From NCBI GenBank assembly GCA_900544675.1, contig UQVZ01000036.1:1-34680 (forward strand): a stretch of 34,680 nucleotides of DNA, given 5' to 3'. The DNA comes from an uncultured Bacteroides sp. (GTDB lineage: Bacteria; Bacteroidota; Bacteroidia; Bacteroidales; Bacteroidaceae). A program made the translations under genes and the position numbers. Under the pieces are notes generated by a model. The model saw only the letters and a list, made by a program, of their open reading frames with translations. It searched no databases and had not been told where the DNA came from. This document shows positions 1-7,547 of the stretch, one piece after another (the first letter of the stretch is position 1; every line of letters starts with the position of its first letter).

Positions 1-720
1 TTCCGCGACGCACAGAAAGAAGCGATGAACCTGGCACGTATCGGCAACAAATACCTGGCTGATACCGAACCGTGGAAGTTGGCAAAGACCGATATGGACC
101 GTGTGGCAACCATCCTGAATATCGCGTTGCAACTGGTGGCAAACCTTTCGATTGCCTTCGAACCGTTCCTGCCCTTCAGCTCAAGCAAGCTGCGTAAGAT
201 GTTGAATATGGATACTTTCAGCTGGGAACAACTGGGACGTACCGACCTGTTGGAAGCCGGACACGTGCTGAACAAGGCTGAATTGCTTTTCGAGAAAATA
301 GAAGACGACGTTATCCAGGCGCAGGTGGACAAGCTGCTCGCTACAAAGAAAGCCAACGAGGCTGCCAGCTACAAGGCAAATCCCGTGAAACCAACGGTAA
401 GCATCGAAGACTTCGACAAGCTGGATATCCGTGTAGGCACCGTGCTGGAATGTGAAAACGTGCCCAAGATGAAGAAGCTCCTGAAGTTCAAGATAGCCGA
501 CGGACTGGAAAACCGTACCATCGTAAGCGGCATCGCCCAGCACTACAAACCCGAAGAGCTGGTAGGCAAACAGGTATTGTTCATCGCCAACCTAGCTCCG
601 CGCCAGTTCAAGAACGGTCTGGTAAGCGAAGGTATGATATTGAGTGCCGAGAATTTCGATGGCTCACTGGCCGTCACTTCCGTATTGCGTGAAGTGAAAC
701 CAGGCAGCGAAGTAAAATAA
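1..720 (+). CDS. metG: Methionyl-tRNA synthetase, C-terminal part (5' end outside window)
   Basis: The reading frame is open from base 1, so this is the 3' third of a gene that begins upstream. The first residues (RDAQKEAMNLARIGNKYLADTEPWK) belong to the anticodon-binding helical domain of class I MetRS. A linker follows, then a C-terminal tRNA-binding OB fold of the Trbp111/Arc1p type, starting at IEDFDKLDIRVGTV and containing PRQFKNGLVSEGM, which binds tRNA and dimerises the enzyme. The protein charges tRNA-Met in the cytoplasm. The end is normal (VKPGSEVK then TAA). It is the last gene before an inverted repeat that separates it from the glycan cluster. Identification rests on the strongly conserved family sequence; only the start is missing. 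Confidence 0.95.
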   Translation, partial: FRDAQKEAMNLARIGNKYLADTEPWKLAKTDMDRVATILNIALQLVANLSIAFEPFLPFSSSKLRKMLNMDTFSWEQLGRTDLLEAGHVLNKAELLFEKIEDDVIQAQVDKLLATKKANEAASYKANPVKPTVSIEDFDKLDIRVGTVLECENVPKMKKLLKFKIADGLENRTIVSGIAQHYKPEELVGKQVLFIANLAPRQFKNGLVSEGMILSAENFDGSLAVTSVLREVKPGSEVK

Positions 721-729
721 TATTCATTT

Positions 730-815
730 CTCACCACAGATTACACAGATTTGTCTATTGATTAAAAATCAAAGGAAGAAAGACAAATAAAAAATCCGTG
801 TAATCTGTGGTGAAA
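730..815. repeat. Inverted copies of a dispersed TCACCACAGATTACACAGAT repeat
   Basis: 731-750 reads TCACCACAGATTACACAGAT, and 794-813 carries its reverse complement with one change (ATCCGTGTAATCTGTGGTGA). The two arms enclose about 43 bases and could fold into a long hairpin. Related copies occur at 6950-6963 and 31731-31859. The element lies between metG and the flippase and may end metG transcription, although it has no clear U-tract. An in-frame GTG at 807 lies inside the right arm. Confidence 0.8.
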
Positions 816-827
816 ATATATCCAGCT

Positions 828-2282
828 ATGCCCGAACAATCTCTGAAGGAAAAGACTGCCAAAGGACTTTTTTGGGGAGCCATCAACAATGGTGCCCAGC
901 AACTGCTTGTGCTCGTGTTCGGCATCATTCTGGGTCGGATTCTCGGACCGGAAGAGTATGGTATGGTAGGAATGCTCACCATCTTTACCCTGATTGGCAA
1001 CTCGCTGCAGGAAAGCGGATTCCGTGCGGCACTGGTCAACGTGAAGCACATCCGGCACGAAGACTATAACGCCGTATTCTGGTGCAGCCTGGGTATCGGC
1101 ATCACTGCCTATCTCGTGCTGTTCTTCTGCGCTCCGCTGATAGCCCGCTTCTATCATGAACCGGTTCTGACTCCGTTGGCACGCTATTGCTTCCTTGCCA
1201 TCCCGATTGCCGGACTGGGAACGGCACAAGGGGCTTATCTTTTCCGCAACCTGAAGGTGCGTCAACAGGCGTTTTCGGGCATCATCGCCCACATCGTGTC
1301 GGGATGTCTGGGCATTACACTTGCTTTCAACGGTTTTTCATACTGGGGCATTGCCACGCAAAGCCTTACCTACCTGGTTGTAGTGACGCTCTGCAGCTGG
1401 TATTTCTCGCCCTGGCGACCCACTTTCCGGATTGATTTCCGTCCGCTGAAACCTCTCTTCGCTTTCAGCAGCAAGCTGCTTATCACCAATATCGCCAACC
1501 AGCTGAACAACAACCTGCTCTCGGTGATACTGGGAAAATACTTCAATCCGCAGGCGGTAGGCAACTATAACCAGGCAAACAAGTGGAATGCCACGGGACA
1601 TCAGTTCATCACCGGAATGATGGGCAGTGTGGCACAACCTGTGCTGGCAAGTATCAGCGACGACCGTGAACGCTCGTTGCGCATCTTCCGCAAAATCCTC
1701 CGCTTCTGTGCCTTTATCGCTTTCCCGGCAATGTTCGGCCTCAGTATCGTTACCCGTGAACTGATTCTGATTACCGTGGGAGAGAAGTGGCTGGGCAGTA
1801 TCCCCCTGATGCAACTGCTTTGCATAGGCGGTGCTTTTATCCCCATCAATACCCTGTTTTCGAACCTCATCATCAGTCAGGGGAAATCGAATATCTATAT
1901 GTGGAACATCATCTCGCAGGTGCTGCTCCAGCTCGTCACCGTTCTGGTGCTGATACAGTTCGGCAGTGATATCCGCGCGATGGTCATCGTGAACGTGTGC
2001 ATCAATATCGGATGGCTTTTCGTATGGCAACGCTTTGCCCGGCGGTTCATCCTTCTTACGTTGCGGATGCTTGTGTCCGACCTGTTTCCTTTCTTGCTTT
2101 CCGCTCTGGTGGCTTGTGCGGCAGGCTGGTCAGCTTCCTTGGCAATGGGAGGTCCGCTTCTTGTTACCTTCCTTACGAAAATCATTGTTGCCGCCCTCTG
2201 TTATTTCCTCGTGATGAAACTGACACATGCCCGGATTATGGAGGAATGCACCGATTACCTGTTTAAAAAGAAACGCTTATGA
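828..2282 (+). CDS. Wzx-like lipid-linked oligosaccharide flippase (MATE/MOP superfamily)
   Basis: This polytopic inner-membrane protein of 484 residues belongs to the polysaccharide transport family (Wzx/RfbX/TuaB type), which flips undecaprenyl-diphosphate-linked sugars to the periplasm. The N-terminus has the family pattern: KEKTAKGLFWGAINNGAQQ, then FGIILGRILGPEEYGMVGM. About a dozen to fourteen hydrophobic segments follow. I chose ATG 828 because the in-frame GTG at 807 lies within the inverted repeat and would prepend a repeat-encoded peptide. The stop overlaps the next start as ATGA (2279-2282), indicating translational coupling. It is the only flippase in the window, and no Wzy polymerase accompanies it. 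The family is clear; the glycan it carries is inferred. Confidence 0.87.
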   Translation: MPEQSLKEKTAKGLFWGAINNGAQQLLVLVFGIILGRILGPEEYGMVGMLTIFTLIGNSLQESGFRAALVNVKHIRHEDYNAVFWCSLGIGITAYLVLFFCAPLIARFYHEPVLTPLARYCFLAIPIAGLGTAQGAYLFRNLKVRQQAFSGIIAHIVSGCLGITLAFNGFSYWGIATQSLTYLVVVTLCSWYFSPWRPTFRIDFRPLKPLFAFSSKLLITNIANQLNNNLLSVILGKYFNPQAVGNYNQANKWNATGHQFITGMMGSVAQPVLASISDDRERSLRIFRKILRFCAFIAFPAMFGLSIVTRELILITVGEKWLGSIPLMQLLCIGGAFIPINTLFSNLIISQGKSNIYMWNIISQVLLQLVTVLVLIQFGSDIRAMVIVNVCINIGWLFVWQRFARRFILLTLRMLVSDLFPFLLSALVACAAGWSASLAMGGPLLVTFLTKIIVAALCYFLVMKLTHARIMEECTDYLFKKKRL

Positions 2283-3217
2283 ATACCCTCTACGTAGTCA
2301 GCCCACCCCGTGACATATTCGATGGTCTGACACCCCAACTACGCACGCGCATCGTGATGCTTCCCGACTTCCTCCGCTATCCTACACAACGGTTCAAGGG
2401 ACTAACCCGCAGTCTGCTTGCCGGACGAATCCCCCTGCCCAGACAAGTCTTGTACTATTGGTTCCCCAAAGATTGTTTCGACCAGTTGAGACACGCTCGT
2501 CCGGGAGACAGCATCCTGCTCTACGAAGCGTGCAACGTGCGGGTACTCCGCGCCATCCGTCCTTTCCTGCCCGAAGGCGTTCCGTGCCACATCTACTATT
2601 GCAATCCCGTGTACACCACCTTCCGCCACCCCGCACAAGAGCTGGAAGCCATCCGCGCCCTGGGTTACCGCCTAAGCAGCTTCGACCCTTGCGAAGCACA
2701 GCAATACGGGATGAAGTACACCGGACAGTATTTCCGCTATCCCGACAAACCACTCCCCGACACGACAACCAGCGACTGTTTCTTCTGCGGACTGCCAAAA
2801 GACCGTGCCGACCTCTTGCAAACACTCCGTTCTGTGCTGGAATCCGAAGGGCTGACGTGCGACTTTGTCATCCCCTCTGCGCCTGCCGACAAGCTCACTT
2901 ATCCCGAATACCTGAACCGGCTTGCCCATTCGCGTTGTGTCATCGATGTCTGCCAAGGAAAGCAGACTGGACTGACCCGCCGCCCGCTCGAAGCCCTCTT
3001 CTACGGCAAGAAGCTGTTGACAAACAACCCGAAGATAACACGCTACGACTTCTACCGTCCCGAGAACGTCTTCATCTGGGGGCAAGACCGTCCCGAACAA
3101 CTCCGTACGTTCATCGAAAGCCCCTGCGTCGAGGTTCCCGAAGCTATTAAAGCGCAATATGATGTCAACCGGTGGATACAGCATTATCTGCCTAAACGAT
3201 TTGACCGCATCCGATAG
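2279..3217 (+). CDS. Putative glycosyltransferase or glycan biosynthesis protein, GT-B-like
   Basis: A soluble 312-residue protein with no signal peptide or membrane segment, translationally coupled to the flippase through ATGA. The start MNTLYVVSPPRD resembles the first beta strand and loop of a Rossmann half. The C-terminal part has CQGKQTGLTRRPLEALFYGKKLLTNNPKI, a pattern like the acceptor-domain loop of GT-B enzymes, where a conserved Glu contacts the sugar nucleotide and a GK(K/P)(L/V) strand follows. I do not recognise a named family; similar genes sit in Bacteroides capsule and glycan loci under vague names. Its place between a flippase and a series of transferases supports a cytoplasmic sugar-transfer step, but donor and acceptor cannot be read from the sequence. 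Confidence 0.6.
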   Translation: MNTLYVVSPPRDIFDGLTPQLRTRIVMLPDFLRYPTQRFKGLTRSLLAGRIPLPRQVLYYWFPKDCFDQLRHARPGDSILLYEACNVRVLRAIRPFLPEGVPCHIYYCNPVYTTFRHPAQELEAIRALGYRLSSFDPCEAQQYGMKYTGQYFRYPDKPLPDTTTSDCFFCGLPKDRADLLQTLRSVLESEGLTCDFVIPSAPADKLTYPEYLNRLAHSRCVIDVCQGKQTGLTRRPLEALFYGKKLLTNNPKITRYDFYRPENVFIWGQDRPEQLRTFIESPCVEVPEAIKAQYDVNRWIQHYLPKRFDRIR

Positions 3218-3222
3218 AACAA

Positions 3223-3270
3223 ATGAGAACGCTAGGTCGTATTTCTCAAGAAAAAACCGCTACCAAGTAA
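3223..3270 (+). pseudogene. Possible 5' remnant of a disrupted operon gene
   Basis: A 15-codon open frame (MRTLGRISQEKTATK, then TAA) starts five bases after the stop of the preceding gene, the spacing expected for the next gene of an operon. It runs straight into a terminator hairpin. Together with the 3' remnant at 3943-4107 it could be the start of a gene whose middle was replaced by the AT-rich gene at 3296-3859. It could equally be chance; no homology is recognised. Confidence 0.2.
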
Positions 3271-3291
3271 ACACTTAGCAGCGGTTTTTTT
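3250..3291. terminator. Rho-independent terminator, probably bidirectional
   Basis: AAAAAACCGCT at 3251-3261 pairs with AGCGGTTTTTT at 3280-3290, with further pairing AAGT/ACTT inside. A-rich and T-rich flanks give a U-tract in both directions, so it can serve the rightward transferase genes and the leftward gene ending at 3296. Confidence 0.85.
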
Positions 3292-3295
3292 ATGC

Positions 3296-3859
3296 TCAAT
3301 TGACAGTAAAGCAATGTACTACGATTCTCTTTTCATCTCTTGATTCGGGATTTGACATAAATATACCATATTCTCCTGGAACCGGTTCAAAAAATAACAA
3401 ATAAGAACTCTCTCCATATTTTTTGGCTTCGTATTCCACCAATTGTTCCGTACCCGAAGAACTCCCTTCAAATGTATTCACTTTTCCTATTTCACAACGC
3501 CTTTCATTTTTCTTCACCTCAAATTTAACCAACTGGATGAAAGAATTAGGGTCTTGTTTATTATTCTCACCTTTGACAATGAGTCTGTATTCACATCCAG
3601 GTTCGGCTATACATGTAGAGGTTTTCCCTTCTACGTGTAAGCGCGTCTTGATTGAACCTATACCGGTAAGGTACAATGAAGCGGCTGCCTTTGACTTTAT
3701 TTTAGCTTTCTCCTTATCCAAGGGCTTTGAAATCGTGTCATTTCCGTTGATACATAACAAATTCGCTTCGCCAATAAATTCCGGCTCATAGGCATTCTGT
3801 GCATTGCAAAAAATGACAGATGTCATCAAACAGCAGATAAATACAAAAAACTTTTTCAT
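3296..3859 (-). CDS. Secreted hypothetical protein with N-terminal signal peptide
   Basis: A 187-residue protein of unknown family. The first 20 or so residues (MKKFFVFICCLMTSVIFCNA then Q) form a Sec signal peptide with a likely type I cleavage after NA; no Cys sits at +1, so it should not be a lipoprotein. The mature part is probably all-beta and is rich in Lys and Glu, with three scattered cysteines that could pair in the periplasm or outside. The gene is transcribed against its neighbours, is much richer in A+T (20 of 60 G+C in the line 3541-3600, against 30 of 60 in a nearby transferase line) and has its own promoter and terminator. These features mark it as a later insertion into the glycan operon. 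No function is proposed. Confidence 0.7.
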   Translation of the reverse strand: MKKFFVFICCLMTSVIFCNAQNAYEPEFIGEANLLCINGNDTISKPLDKEKAKIKSKAAASLYLTGIGSIKTRLHVEGKTSTCIAEPGCEYRLIVKGENNKQDPNSFIQLVKFEVKKNERRCEIGKVNTFEGSSSGTEQLVEYEAKKYGESSYLLFFEPVPGEYGIFMSNPESRDEKRIVVHCFTVN

Positions 3860-3891
3860 AACTTTTAATTTTTACATAACCTTTATTTTTA

Positions 3892-3925
3892 CAAATGTAT
3901 AAAATCCGACCGACAATCCAAGCAT
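3892..3925 (-). promoter_or_regulatory. Bacteroidetes-type promoter of the secreted protein gene
   Basis: On the minus strand TACATTTG (plus-strand 3892-3899) matches the -7 consensus TAnnTTTG. A TTGG about 18 bases upstream is a fair -33 element. The box lies about 33 bases before the ATG at 3859. Confidence 0.55.
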
Positions 3926-3942
3926 ACAGGAAGAATTTTTAG

Positions 3943-4107
3943 AAAGCGCTAAAGTATCAAGTAGATTTCTACACACCTGCAAAACCTTCTGCAAGAGGCG
4001 TATCGCGTATTTTTACACACATTCAGGATGGTTTGTCGGAAAATAAGACTATCTTTGGGCGTGATTCCGAAGATGATATTCCGATGAAAAAACAAAACGC
4101 AATATGA
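3943..4107 (+). pseudogene. 3' remnant of a lost operon gene
   Basis: An open frame of 54 codons without an upstream start begins after an in-frame TAG (3940-3942) and ends in TGA at 4105-4107. The sequence has a protein-like composition, for example KYQVDFYTPAKPSARG, then RIFTHIQDGLSENKTIFGRD. The decisive point is that its TGA overlaps the ATG of the next gene as ATGA, the same coupling used at 2279-2282 and 23889-23892. I infer that this is the C-terminus of a gene whose 5' part was replaced by the AT-rich gene at 3296-3859. The family is not recognised. Confidence 0.45.
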
Positions 4108-5105
4108 CCCGACCTACCGACTACATAGCTACCTGGTTCTACCGCGAATCGGCTGACGAAGCCAGCTTCTACCCACAGATGGGACAGAAAGGCGACTCGG
4201 CACTGGTACACTCCGTCTATATGCAGATACAAGTGCCTTTTTTCCACACCTTCCGTCACTACAACCCATCGGCACAGCTGTTGTTCTTCACCAACCTGAA
4301 ACGCAGCGAACTGCCCCGTTTCCTGCAAGAACTGTGCGACAAGCTGAGCGTAGAGGTCGTCACCCTGCCTTACACCTGCCGTCCCCCGAAAGACTGGTAC
4401 CGCGCATGGCAGAACCAATTCTACCTGTACGACATCCTCGGCTATATGGGCAAACGAATGGAAGCGGACGACACGCTGTTGGTATGCGATGCCGACTGCC
4501 TGTGCCACACGTCTCTCGCTTCTCTTTTCGACGAGACCCGGCAGCAGGGAAGCGCGCTTTACGAGTTCATCACCGACCGTTCCGCCGCCATCAACGGCAC
4601 CACTTTACCCCAAATGGAAGCGTTCTACCAAGCCTGCTACGGCACTCCTCCCCGCTCGCCCCTTGCCTATTACGGGGGCGAATTCATCTGCCTGCGGGGT
4701 GACAAGGTGAAACTTGTCAACCGGGCTTATCCCGAGCTGTGGCAATACAACCTTACGTGTGCTTCCCCGACCCGGCTGAACGAAGAGGCACACGTATTCA
4801 GCATCCTTGCCGAACGCCTGGAGTTGCGGAACGACATCGCCAACCGATACGTGAAACGGATGTGGACTACTCCTCAATTTAATAATGTCAATCCGGGCGA
4901 CGAACATTTCCCCGTCTGGCACCTGCCTTACGAGAAAAAGCGAGGATTGTATCACCTCTTCCGCTACCTGAATAACCGACAAATGCCTGCCGACGAGAAC
5001 CTGTTTTGGGAAAAGGCAAAAGAACTGACGGGTATCCCTACCGTAAGCCTGCGCAAACGTCTGCGCGACCGCATCACCACCCTGCTTGGCAAACTGAAAA
5101 AATAG
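4104..5105 (+). CDS. GT-A type glycosyltransferase
   Basis: A 333-residue cytoplasmic protein without membrane segments. It carries LLVCDADCLCHTSL with a DxD motif at residues 129-131, the metal and nucleotide-sugar site of GT-A folds, preceded by hydrophobic strands (QLLFFTNL, TLLVCDAD). The stretch YYGGEFICLRGDKVKLV at about 190-206 and the later EEAHVFSILAERL resemble the acceptor-side region of GT8/GT32-like transferases. The product is probably a transferase adding one sugar to a lipid-linked glycan. The start is fixed by the ATGA overlap with the upstream remnant. The next gene begins five bases after the stop. Donor and linkage are unknown. Confidence 0.68.
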   Translation: MTRPTDYIATWFYRESADEASFYPQMGQKGDSALVHSVYMQIQVPFFHTFRHYNPSAQLLFFTNLKRSELPRFLQELCDKLSVEVVTLPYTCRPPKDWYRAWQNQFYLYDILGYMGKRMEADDTLLVCDADCLCHTSLASLFDETRQQGSALYEFITDRSAAINGTTLPQMEAFYQACYGTPPRSPLAYYGGEFICLRGDKVKLVNRAYPELWQYNLTCASPTRLNEEAHVFSILAERLELRNDIANRYVKRMWTTPQFNNVNPGDEHFPVWHLPYEKKRGLYHLFRYLNNRQMPADENLFWEKAKELTGIPTVSLRKRLRDRITTLLGKLKK

Positions 5106-5110
5106 AAACA

Positions 5111-6001
5111 ATGAAAATACTGACCATTATCGTATCCTATAATTTCACCCGATGGATTAAGCCTTGCCTGGACAGCCTGTCACACTCGACCTATCCCACC
5201 GATGTGCTGGTCATCGACAACGGCTCGAAAGACAAGACCTTGCAGACCATCAAAGAAACTTACCCGCATGTCCGCCTCCTCGCCAACGGCAAGAACCTGG
5301 GCTTCGGGCGGGCGAACAACATCGGTATGCAGCTTGCGCTGCAGGAAGGTTATGATGCCGTATTCCTGATGAACCAGGATGCCTGGATAAGCCCCGGCAC
5401 CCTCGGAGTACTGGCGGAAAGAGCCGCGAAGCATCCCGAATACGGCATTCTGTCTCCTGTCCATCTGAACGGAAAAGGAAACCGGCTGGACCACGGATTC
5501 GCCAGCTATGTGCATCAGACAGACCCGGCACAGATACCGCAGACCCCGGACGTGATAGAAGCCGCTTTCATCAATGCGGCATTCTGGTTCATTCCTGCCG
5601 GCACGTTGAAAAAGACAGGTGGATTCTCGCCGCTCTTCTATCATTACGGTGAAGACAAAGACTATGTGAACCGCCTGCATCATCACGGACTGAAGGTGGG
5701 CTATGTGCCGGCGGCATTCGGCTATCACGACCGCCAGTCGCGTCCCGTCACCCGTGAAATCTTCTTCCGCACGGAATATGTGTACCTGCTCTCCGAATAT
5801 ACCAATCTCAACCGTAGTTTCGGAAACGCTTTCGCTTACAGTGTTCTTGCCTGCATCAAGAAGAGCCTGCCTGCCTTTGCCCGCCTGAAGATAAAAAACG
5901 GATGCGCTTACCTGCGTCTGGCGCTGAAACTGGCGGGAAAGCCCCTCGAAGTAAGGCGCGTCCGCAGGGAAACCGAGAAGAAAGGTCCGCACTTCCTGTA
6001 A
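5111..6001 (+). CDS. Family 2 glycosyltransferase (rhamnosyltransferase-like)
   Basis: A GT2-family protein of 296 residues. It opens with MKILTIIVSYNFTRWIKPCLDSL, the first strand and nucleotide site of GT2, then VLVIDNGSKDKT with the conserved Asp and NGS. LGFGRANNIGMQLAL at about 63-77 and LMNQDAW at 86-92 (DxD equivalent) are typical of the rhamnosyltransferase-like subgroup, as is HYGEDKDYVNRL in the acceptor region (ED of the ED/QXXRW area). It begins five bases after the previous stop and follows it in the same operon. I chose ATG 5111, because an upstream in-frame start would overlap the previous gene by 100 bases. The sugar transferred cannot be read from sequence. Confidence 0.85.
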   Translation: MKILTIIVSYNFTRWIKPCLDSLSHSTYPTDVLVIDNGSKDKTLQTIKETYPHVRLLANGKNLGFGRANNIGMQLALQEGYDAVFLMNQDAWISPGTLGVLAERAAKHPEYGILSPVHLNGKGNRLDHGFASYVHQTDPAQIPQTPDVIEAAFINAAFWFIPAGTLKKTGGFSPLFYHYGEDKDYVNRLHHHGLKVGYVPAAFGYHDRQSRPVTREIFFRTEYVYLLSEYTNLNRSFGNAFAYSVLACIKKSLPAFARLKIKNGCAYLRLALKLAGKPLEVRRVRRETEKKGPHFL

Positions 6002-6043
6002 GCACTGTTTTCATTTATCAACCTTTATTTATTCATTGAATCT

Positions 6044-6952
6044 ATGTATGCCCCTATCCTACTCTTCGTTTACAACCGCCCCGAACATACCCACCGGGTC
6101 ATCGAATCGCTAAAAACCAATGCAGAAGCAGCCGAAAGCCGGCTTTTCATCTATGCCGACCAGGCACGGAGTGAAGCCGACCGTCCCCGTGTGGAAGAAG
6201 TGCGCCGGTATATCCGGAGCATCGACGGTTTCCAACAAATCCAAATCGTCGAACGTACCGAAAACTGGGGACTCGCCCGAAACATCATCGACGGTGTGAC
6301 CACGCAAGTCAACGCCTACGGAAAAGTAATCGTGCTGGAAGATGATTTGGTGGTATCGCCCTACTTCCTGCGCTTTATGAACGACGCACTGGATACCTAC
6401 CAGGATGAAGAACGGATAGGACATATCCAGGCATGTGATTTCACCAAAGACCCGACATTGCCCGACACCTTCCTCATCAAATGGACCGGAAGCTGGGGAT
6501 GGGCAACCTGGGCACGCGCGTGGAAACATTTCAATCCCGACGGAAAAGCATTGCTCGCCCAACTGGAAGAACGCCGTCTCACCCGTACCTTCGACTTCAA
6601 CGGGAACTATCCGTTTACCCGTATGCTACGCCGCCAAATAGCCGGGAAGAACAACTCGTGGGCAATACGCTGGAATGCCAGCCTGTTTCTTGCCGACATT
6701 CTCTCGCTGAACGTAGGCAAGTCATTGGTGCAAAACACCGGGTTCGACGGTACCGGAACCAATTGCGGCGGTGGCGGACTCTATGCCTCCGACTTATGGA
6801 TGCAACCGCTTCCTGTAGTGCCCATCACTCCGATTGCCGAGAACCCCGAAGTCCGTAAAGCCTTTGCCCGCTATTACCATCGCACCAACGGATTTTGGGC
6901 AAAAGCACTTCGCCGCATCAAGCGGACACTGAAAGGTGATTTCAAGGCTTAA
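6044..6952 (+). CDS. GT-A glycosyltransferase (GT2/GNT-I-like)
   Basis: A 302-residue cytoplasmic transferase. LLFVYNRPEHTHRVIESL is the first strand and donor site, RTENWGLARNIIDGV precedes VIVLEDDLVVSPYFLRFM, where EDD at residues 99-101 fills the role of the DxD metal site. The arrangement resembles eukaryotic GnT-I (EDDL) and bacterial sugar transferases in Bacteroides capsule and O-glycan loci. WTGSWGWATWARAWKHF at about 146-162 is an aromatic acceptor region typical of this subgroup. It follows the previous gene after 42 bases. Its TAA (6950-6952) lies in a repeat copy and overlaps the 3' end of the convergent Nudix gene by 11 bases. Donor unknown. Confidence 0.78.
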   Translation: MYAPILLFVYNRPEHTHRVIESLKTNAEAAESRLFIYADQARSEADRPRVEEVRRYIRSIDGFQQIQIVERTENWGLARNIIDGVTTQVNAYGKVIVLEDDLVVSPYFLRFMNDALDTYQDEERIGHIQACDFTKDPTLPDTFLIKWTGSWGWATWARAWKHFNPDGKALLAQLEERRLTRTFDFNGNYPFTRMLRRQIAGKNNSWAIRWNASLFLADILSLNVGKSLVQNTGFDGTGTNCGGGGLYASDLWMQPLPVVPITPIAENPEVRKAFARYYHRTNGFWAKALRRIKRTLKGDFKA

Positions 6953-7514
6953 TCTGTGGTGAAGAAGCTGCAAAGTATTTCCATAGCGGAGCCGCCATCA
7001 ATGCCTGCTTGATTTGGTCGGTCTGCAACAAGGTACGTACTTCATCGGGCGTAAGCAACTCGATGCTGATGTCTTCTGTCTCTTCCAGGTGTTGGGTAGA
7101 GACCGGTTCCACATCAATGGCAAGGAAACAATGACATAGGTTGTTGGTTGTGCTGGGATTGGCAGAGATATCCATCCAGTGCTTCCACGTACCTTTACCA
7201 TATCCGGTCTCTTCATACAGCTCCCTCTTGGCAGACTCAAGCGGCGATTCTCCTTTTTCGCATACCCCCGCACAGATTTCGTAGCAAGTCAATCCCAATC
7301 CGTGCCGGTATTGGCGTTCCATCAGGAATTTCCCTTCCTTCGTAATGGCTATCACATTTACCCAGTCCGGATATTCCAAAACATAATATTCTTTGTTTTC
7401 CGCTCCTGTAGGCAACAGCACATGGTCTTTCCGTGCCGTCAGCCACGGACGTTTGATGAGGTATTCGCTCTCCAAAACCGTCCATTTCCGGTCTTGATTA
7501 TTCTCTTTCAACAT
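6942..7514 (-). CDS. Nudix hydrolase, ADP-ribose pyrophosphatase-like
   Basis: A 190-residue cytoplasmic protein with a complete Nudix box at residues 83-105: G83, E89, then REL-Y-EE-TGY (R97, E98, E101, E102, G104), matching GX5EX7REUXEEXGU. The upstream strand VNVIAITKEGKFLMERQYRHG is typical of the ADP-ribose/nucleotide-sugar pyrophosphatase branch. It would cleave an X-linked nucleoside diphosphate; embedded in a glycan locus, a nucleotide sugar is a fair guess. The last nine codons (ASSPQIKP then TGA) are read through a copy of the TCACCACAGATTA repeat, so the C-terminal tail is repeat-derived. It converges on and overlaps the transferase at 6044-6952. Confidence 0.85.
   Translation of the reverse strand: MLKENNQDRKWTVLESEYLIKRPWLTARKDHVLLPTGAENKEYYVLEYPDWVNVIAITKEGKFLMERQYRHGLGLTCYEICAGVCEKGESPLESAKRELYEETGYGKGTWKHWMDISANPSTTNNLCHCFLAIDVEPVSTQHLEETEDISIELLTPDEVRTLLQTDQIKQALMAAPLWKYFAASSPQIKP
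6950..6963 (-). repeat. Short copy of the dispersed CACCACAGATTA repeat at two converging gene ends
   Basis: TAATCTGTGGTGAA on the plus strand is the inner 14 bases of the repeat seen at 731-750 and 794-813. It supplies the TAA stop of the rightward transferase and coding sequence for the leftward Nudix C-terminus. Confidence 0.6.
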
Positions 7515-7547
7515 AATCCGATAAATTTTAATTCACTATCTGTTTCT

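Noticed and set aside
807..827. GTG 807 as the flippase start
   Set aside because: The codons from 807 are part of the right arm of an inverted repeat; ATG 828 gives the normal family N-terminus.
4050..4057. TATCTTTG as a promoter -7 box for the transferase at 4104
   Set aside because: It lies inside the coding remnant 3943-4107 and lacks a -33 element at a suitable distance (TTTG only 14 bases upstream). A chance match is as likely.
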